Source: Bacteroidales bacterium (GTDB taxonomy: Bacteria; Bacteroidota; Bacteroidia; Bacteroidales; UBA4181). From it: a stretch of DNA of 9,643 bases. The position numbers and the translations under genes were made by a program. Positions 7,118 to 9,643 of the stretch are shown here, piece by piece. Every line of letters begins with the position of its first letter. Position 1 is the first letter of the stretch. Under the pieces are notes generated by a model, which was not told the origin of the DNA, did not search any database, and worked only from the letters and a program-made list of their open reading frames with translations. The stretch lies in the NCBI GenBank assembly GCA_028700615.1, contig JAQVSH010000056.1, positions 1 to 9,643 on the forward strand, given 5' to 3'.

Positions 7118-7604
7118 TGTTTTCTATTTTTCTGACGCTGAGTGTATCCGGACATGCTGACAACAATTCCCCCGCAGTTTTTTTCAGAGAAGGGTGTATC
7201 ATTTCAGCATCAATTTCTGTGAGGGGCACTAATATGAAATTTCTCAAATGCATACGGGGGTGAGGAATTTCCAGCCCGGATTCTTTGAGTATCAGGTCCT
7301 CATACAAAAGGATATCAATGTCGATGGTCCGGGGTTCATACCCCGAAATATTTCTTCGGCGTCCCAGTTCCGTTTCAATTTCACGGATTGTTTTGAGCAG
7401 TGCCTGCGGTTCCAGCCGGGTATCCACAATGATCACCTGGTTGTAGTACGGGGAGGGATCTTCGTATCCCCAAGGCTCCGTCTCATAAACAGAAGAACAG
7501 GACACCAACGGTCCTGTTCTCAGTTTGATCTGATCCATAGCCTGCCGCAGATACGCTGCGCGATCCCCGGTGTTTCCTCCTAAAGATAAACAGGCTTTTG
7601 CCAT
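7092..7604 (-). CDS. folK: 2-amino-4-hydroxy-6-hydroxymethyldihydropteridine diphosphokinase (HPPK)
   Basis: A 170-residue cytoplasmic enzyme that transfers pyrophosphate from ATP to 6-hydroxymethyl-7,8-dihydropterin in folate synthesis (EC 2.7.6.3). Family features: LSLGGNTGDR at residues 6-15 (many homologues have LGSNLGDR), YETEPWG at 40-46, the signature GYEPRTIDIDIL with R92 and the magnesium-binding D95 and D97, and HPRMHLRNFILVPL at 115-128. The length is slightly above the 159-residue E. coli protein because of a basic C-terminal tail, K163 to G170. This tail is encoded by one arm of the shared terminator, and its TAA stop is in the hairpin loop. The gene starts 13 nt after gpmI ends, so it is probably the second gene of a gpmI-folK unit. 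Confidence 0.95.
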   Translation of the reverse strand: MAKACLSLGGNTGDRAAYLRQAMDQIKLRTGPLVSCSSVYETEPWGYEDPSPYYNQVIIVDTRLEPQALLKTIREIETELGRRRNISGYEPRTIDIDILLYEDLILKESGLEIPHPRMHLRNFILVPLTEIDAEMIHPSLKKTAGELLSACPDTLSVRKIENKTETKKPG

Positions 7605-7617
7605 GGGTCAAATTCTC

Positions 7618-9135
7618 TTATATAAGCGCTTTCCCGGTCATTTCGACGGGACGTTCAATCCCCATCAGTTTCAGGATCGTGGGAGCAATATCTGCCAGAA
7701 TACCATGATTTACCTGTTTGACATCTTCATCTACCACGATAAAAGGAACCGGGTTCAGAGAATGCGCTGTGTTGGGCGTTCCGTCTTCATTGATGGCATT
7801 ATCGGCATTTCCGTGATCAGCGGTGATCAACACTGTATATCCGTTGGCTTGTGCAGCGGCCACTACCTCACCTACACATTCATCCACGGCTTTGACAGCT
7901 TTTCCGATGGCTTCATAAATTCCGGTATGACCCACCATGTCCCCGTTGGCAAAGTTTAAAGCAATAAAATCAAATTTTTGAGATTTCAGTGCGTCTACCA
8001 GTTTGTCTTTTACCTGATATGCACTCATTTCAGGTTGGAGATCATAGGTAGCTACCTTAGGAGAGGGTACGAGGATTCTTTCTTCATTTTCGAAAAGCGC
8101 TTCACGGCCTCCGGAGAAAAAGAAAGTGACGTGGGCGTATTTTTCAGTTTCTGCAATGCGCAATTGTTTTTTCCCGGCTTTAGAAACAACATCTCCCAGG
8201 GTATTGAGGACATTGTCTTTGTCGTATAAAATATGCAGTCCTTTAAAAGTGGCATCATAGGGCGTCATGGTGCAATAGTATAAAGGAAGGGTATGCATCT
8301 TTTGTTCCGGCATGTCTTGCTGTGTTAGGACAATGGTCAGTTCGCGGGCCCGGTCATTTCTGAAATTGAAGAAAATGACCATATCTCCTTCCTGAATAGT
8401 TCCGATCGGCTTTCCCTTGGAGTCTACAGAGACCAGAGGCTTGATGAATTCGTCGGTGACCCCGGCATCATAAGAGGCCTGAATTCCGTCCTGGACGGAG
8501 GTCATGGGAGTTCCTTCGCCCTGAACCAGGAGGTCATAGGCAATCTTTACCCTTTCCCAGCGTTTGTCTCTGTCCATGGCATAGAACCGGCCTATTACAG
8601 AAGCTATTTTTCCTGTTGATTTAGCCATATGGTCTTCCAGTTGTTTCAGAAAACCCTTCCCGCTTTTCGGATCGGTATCCCTTCCGTCCATAAAGCAGTG
8701 GACAAAAGTTTTATCAATACCGTAGATTTTGGAAATATCACAGAGCTTAAACAGGTGGTCGAGAGAACTATGTACGCCTCCGTCAGAAACCAATCCCATC
8801 AGATGGACTTGTTTTTTATTCTCTTTGGCGTAAGTGAATGCGTTGACAATTTCCGTATTTTTTAAAATGGAGTTATCCCTGCAGGCAATGTTGATTTTAA
8901 CCAGATCCTGATATACCACTCTGCCGGCCCCGATATTCAGGTGGCCCACTTCGGAATTTCCCATTTGTCCTTCAGGAAGACCTACATCTTCTCCGCAAGC
9001 GAGCAAATAGGAGTGGGGGTAATTCTTTGTAAGTCGTTCTACATTAGGAGCTCCGACCGTATTGATGACATCAGCTCTGTTTTTTTTACCCAGGCCCCAT
9101 CCATCGAGAATCATTAAAAGAACACGTTTGTTCAT
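7618..9135 (-). CDS. gpmI: 2,3-bisphosphoglycerate-independent phosphoglycerate mutase
   Basis: This glycolytic and gluconeogenic enzyme interconverts 3- and 2-phosphoglycerate in the cytoplasm with two metal ions (usually Mn) and a phosphoserine intermediate (EC 5.4.2.12). From the ATG at 9135 it is 505 residues, the typical length. All metal ligands are visible: D11 (LMILDGWG), the phosphorylated S61 (GNSEVGHLNIGAGR, 59-72), D399 and H403 (NGDMVGHTG), D440 and H441 (ADHGNAD), and H458 (NTAHSLNPVPF). HCFMDGRDTDPKSG (146-159) is also a family signature. An upstream in-frame ATG at 9189 would add 18 AT-rich, non-homologous residues, so I reject that start. It is transcribed divergently from the tRNA-Arg gene and runs into folK 13 nt later. 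Confidence 0.97.
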   Translation of the reverse strand: MNKRVLLMILDGWGLGKKNRADVINTVGAPNVERLTKNYPHSYLLACGEDVGLPEGQMGNSEVGHLNIGAGRVVYQDLVKINIACRDNSILKNTEIVNAFTYAKENKKQVHLMGLVSDGGVHSSLDHLFKLCDISKIYGIDKTFVHCFMDGRDTDPKSGKGFLKQLEDHMAKSTGKIASVIGRFYAMDRDKRWERVKIAYDLLVQGEGTPMTSVQDGIQASYDAGVTDEFIKPLVSVDSKGKPIGTIQEGDMVIFFNFRNDRARELTIVLTQQDMPEQKMHTLPLYYCTMTPYDATFKGLHILYDKDNVLNTLGDVVSKAGKKQLRIAETEKYAHVTFFFSGGREALFENEERILVPSPKVATYDLQPEMSAYQVKDKLVDALKSQKFDFIALNFANGDMVGHTGIYEAIGKAVKAVDECVGEVVAAAQANGYTVLITADHGNADNAINEDGTPNTAHSLNPVPFIVVDEDVKQVNHGILADIAPTILKLMGIERPVEMTGKALI

Positions 9136-9239
9136 AGAATAATAGTTTATGTTATAATGAATAAACAAGATTAGTTCGTTGATGTTCAACTTTGAGGCCC
9201 AAATATCGCTAAAAAATCCGCAAATTGGAGAACAATCCT

Positions 9240-9247
9240 TATATTTG
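9240..9247 (+). promoter_or_regulatory. -7 promoter box of the tRNA-Arg gene (TATATTTG)
   Basis: TATATTTG matches the Bacteroidetes -7 consensus TAnnTTTG exactly and ends 10 nt before the first base of the tRNA, so transcription would begin a few bases upstream of the mature 5' end. A matching TTTG -33 element at the usual spacing is not evident. Confidence 0.55.
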
Positions 9248-9257
9248 CAGCCACTAA

Positions 9258-9329
9258 GGGTCCATAGTTCAAGGGATAGAACGAAAGTTTCCTAAACTTT
9301 AAATACAGGTTCGAGTCCTGTTGGGCCTA
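9258..9329 (+). tRNA. tRNA-Arg (anticodon CCU)
   Basis: The cloverleaf folds fully. The acceptor stem is GGGTCCA (9258-9264) with TGGGCCT (9322-9328), including two G-T pairs, and the discriminator is A9329. The D arm is GTTC/GAAC (9267-9270, 9279-9282). The anticodon stem is AAAGT/ACTTT (9284-9288, 9296-9300) around TTCCTAA, giving the anticodon CCT (9291-9293), which reads AGG. The T arm is ACAGG/CCTGT (9305-9309, 9317-9321) with loop TTCGAGT. The 3' CCA is not encoded (CGA follows), so it must be added by nucleotidyltransferase. The gene is flanked by its own -7 box and terminator and is a single-gene unit. Confidence 0.94.
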
Positions 9330-9335
9330 CGAAGC

Positions 9336-9371
9336 AAAGCAAGTAAGTCGTCATGACCTGCTTGCTTTTTT
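9336..9371 (+). terminator. Terminator of the tRNA-Arg transcript
   Basis: AAAGCAAG (9336-9343) pairs with CTTGCTTT (9361-9368). The stem continues inward through a T-G pair, an A-T pair, one mismatch and a G-C/T-A/C-G run. The T-run extends to 9371. It starts 6 nt after the tRNA, as expected for a rho-independent terminator. Confidence 0.8.
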
Positions 9372-9502
9372 GGTTTCTTACGATTGTATTCTTCCGCCGG
9401 TCAGGATTCCCATGGTGCGCGGGATGAGTTTGCGCAGCAGGAGGAATAGGGCGGTATCCCACAGGCCCTGAAGCTACTGATGAACTGCACGTGGCATAAA
9501 AA
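9372..9502. other. Gene-free GC-richer block with a short open minus-strand frame
   Basis: No supported gene lies between the tRNA terminator and the next terminator. The stretch is noticeably GC-richer than its surroundings, mainly at 9391-9470. On the minus strand, 9473-9378 is open for 31 codons and ends in TAA. It reads as a leucine-rich, basic peptide (including LFLLLRKLIPRTMG) with an in-frame TAG just upstream and no clear start. It could be the tail of a decayed gene or chance. I cannot name a family. Confidence 0.25.
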
Positions 9503-9537
9503 AACAAGCACTGCGATATCCACTCGCAGTGCTTGTT
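9503..9537 (-). terminator. Strong rho-independent terminator for the right-edge minus-strand gene
   Basis: A perfect 14-bp stem, AACAAGCACTGCGA (9503-9516) with TCGCAGTGCTTGTT (9524-9537), closes a 7-nt loop. On the minus strand it is followed by a run of seven U (the A-run 9498-9504 read in reverse). It lies 28 nt downstream of the stop codon at 9568..9566, which supports that reading frame as a real gene. Confidence 0.85.
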
Positions 9538-9565
9538 ATCACTTTTGAAGTGTGTGCTGTTATGA

Positions 9566-9643
9566 TTATGCAGCCTGCTTCCTGGTTCTCTTGAGCCAGT
9601 GAACCTTGAGCCAGTTGCGTACAGGCTCATCGTAAAGCTTGAG
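9566..9643 (-). CDS. C-terminal 25 codons of an unidentified minus-strand gene
   Basis: The frame enters from the right edge and ends with TAA at 9568..9566. The visible residues are LKLYDEPVRNWLKVH followed by WLKRTRKQAA, a basic amphipathic tail. The WLK triplet occurs twice five residues apart, reflecting an 11-bp direct repeat (CTTGAGCCAGT at 9590-9600 and 9605-9615). The strong minus-strand terminator 28 nt downstream argues that this is a true coding end, not a chance frame. The family cannot be identified from 25 residues, so no function is proposed. Confidence 0.55.
   Translation of the reverse strand, partial: LKLYDEPVRNWLKVHWLKRTRKQAA

Noticed and set aside
9136..9189. 18-residue N-terminal extension of gpmI from an upstream ATG
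   Set aside because: The extension is AT-rich and has no family similarity. The ATG at 9135 places D11 and S61 where other GpmI enzymes have them.
9292..9630. 112-residue open frame on the minus strand
   Set aside because: It crosses the strong minus-strand terminator and the antisense of the tRNA-Arg gene. Its composition is not protein-like, and it ends in the GLEPVFKV sequence produced by reading a tRNA backward.

Overview
The window looks like an ordinary chromosomal segment of a Bacteroidetes (Bacteroidota) bacterium, most likely an anaerobic or facultative, Bacteroidales-like lineage. The evidence is a heterodimeric methylmalonyl-CoA mutase (mutA-mutB), starts that mostly lack a purine-rich Shine-Dalgarno box, several matches to the Bacteroidetes -7 element TAnnTTTG upstream of genes, a tRNA without an encoded CCA end, and moderate GC. 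The lineage is inferred from these traits, not from a database comparison.

Layout from left to right. (1) Minus strand, 1-677: a corrinoid (B12-binding) protein of the MtaC/MtbC/MetH type. Its stop codon overlaps (ATGA) the start of a second gene cut off by the left edge. The 14 visible residues of that gene look like the N-terminus of a uroporphyrinogen-decarboxylase-like (MtaA/MtbA) methyltransferase. (2) Plus strand, 793-2022: an MFS exporter of the MFS_3 (EntS-like) type. (3) Plus strand, 2079-2921: an ATP-cone domain fused to an Mrr-like PD-(D/E)xK nuclease, with an inverted repeat over its probable -7 box. (4) Plus strand, 3037-7043: mutA and mutB, 17 nt apart, encoding the small and large subunits of adenosylcobalamin-dependent methylmalonyl-CoA mutase. 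(5) A 22-bp perfect bidirectional terminator at 7069-7117, shared with the convergent minus-strand pair gpmI-folK (9135 to 7092). The folK stop codon lies in the loop of this hairpin. (6) Plus strand, 9258-9329: tRNA-Arg(CCU), with a -7 box just upstream and a hairpin terminator just downstream. (7) Right edge: a GC-richer stretch without a clear gene, then a strong minus-strand terminator and the last 25 codons of an unidentified minus-strand gene.

MutAB interconverts succinyl-CoA and methylmalonyl-CoA, the core step of the succinate-propionate route in Bacteroidetes. The left-edge corrinoid/UroD-like pair is a second, methyl-transferring use of B12. Glycolysis (gpmI) and folate synthesis (folK) share a transcription unit. 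No mobile element, CRISPR array, rRNA or recognisable riboswitch was seen. The least ordinary items are the ATP-cone/nuclease fusion with its palindromic promoter region, the folK stop codon inside the shared terminator loop, and the unexplained block beyond the tRNA.
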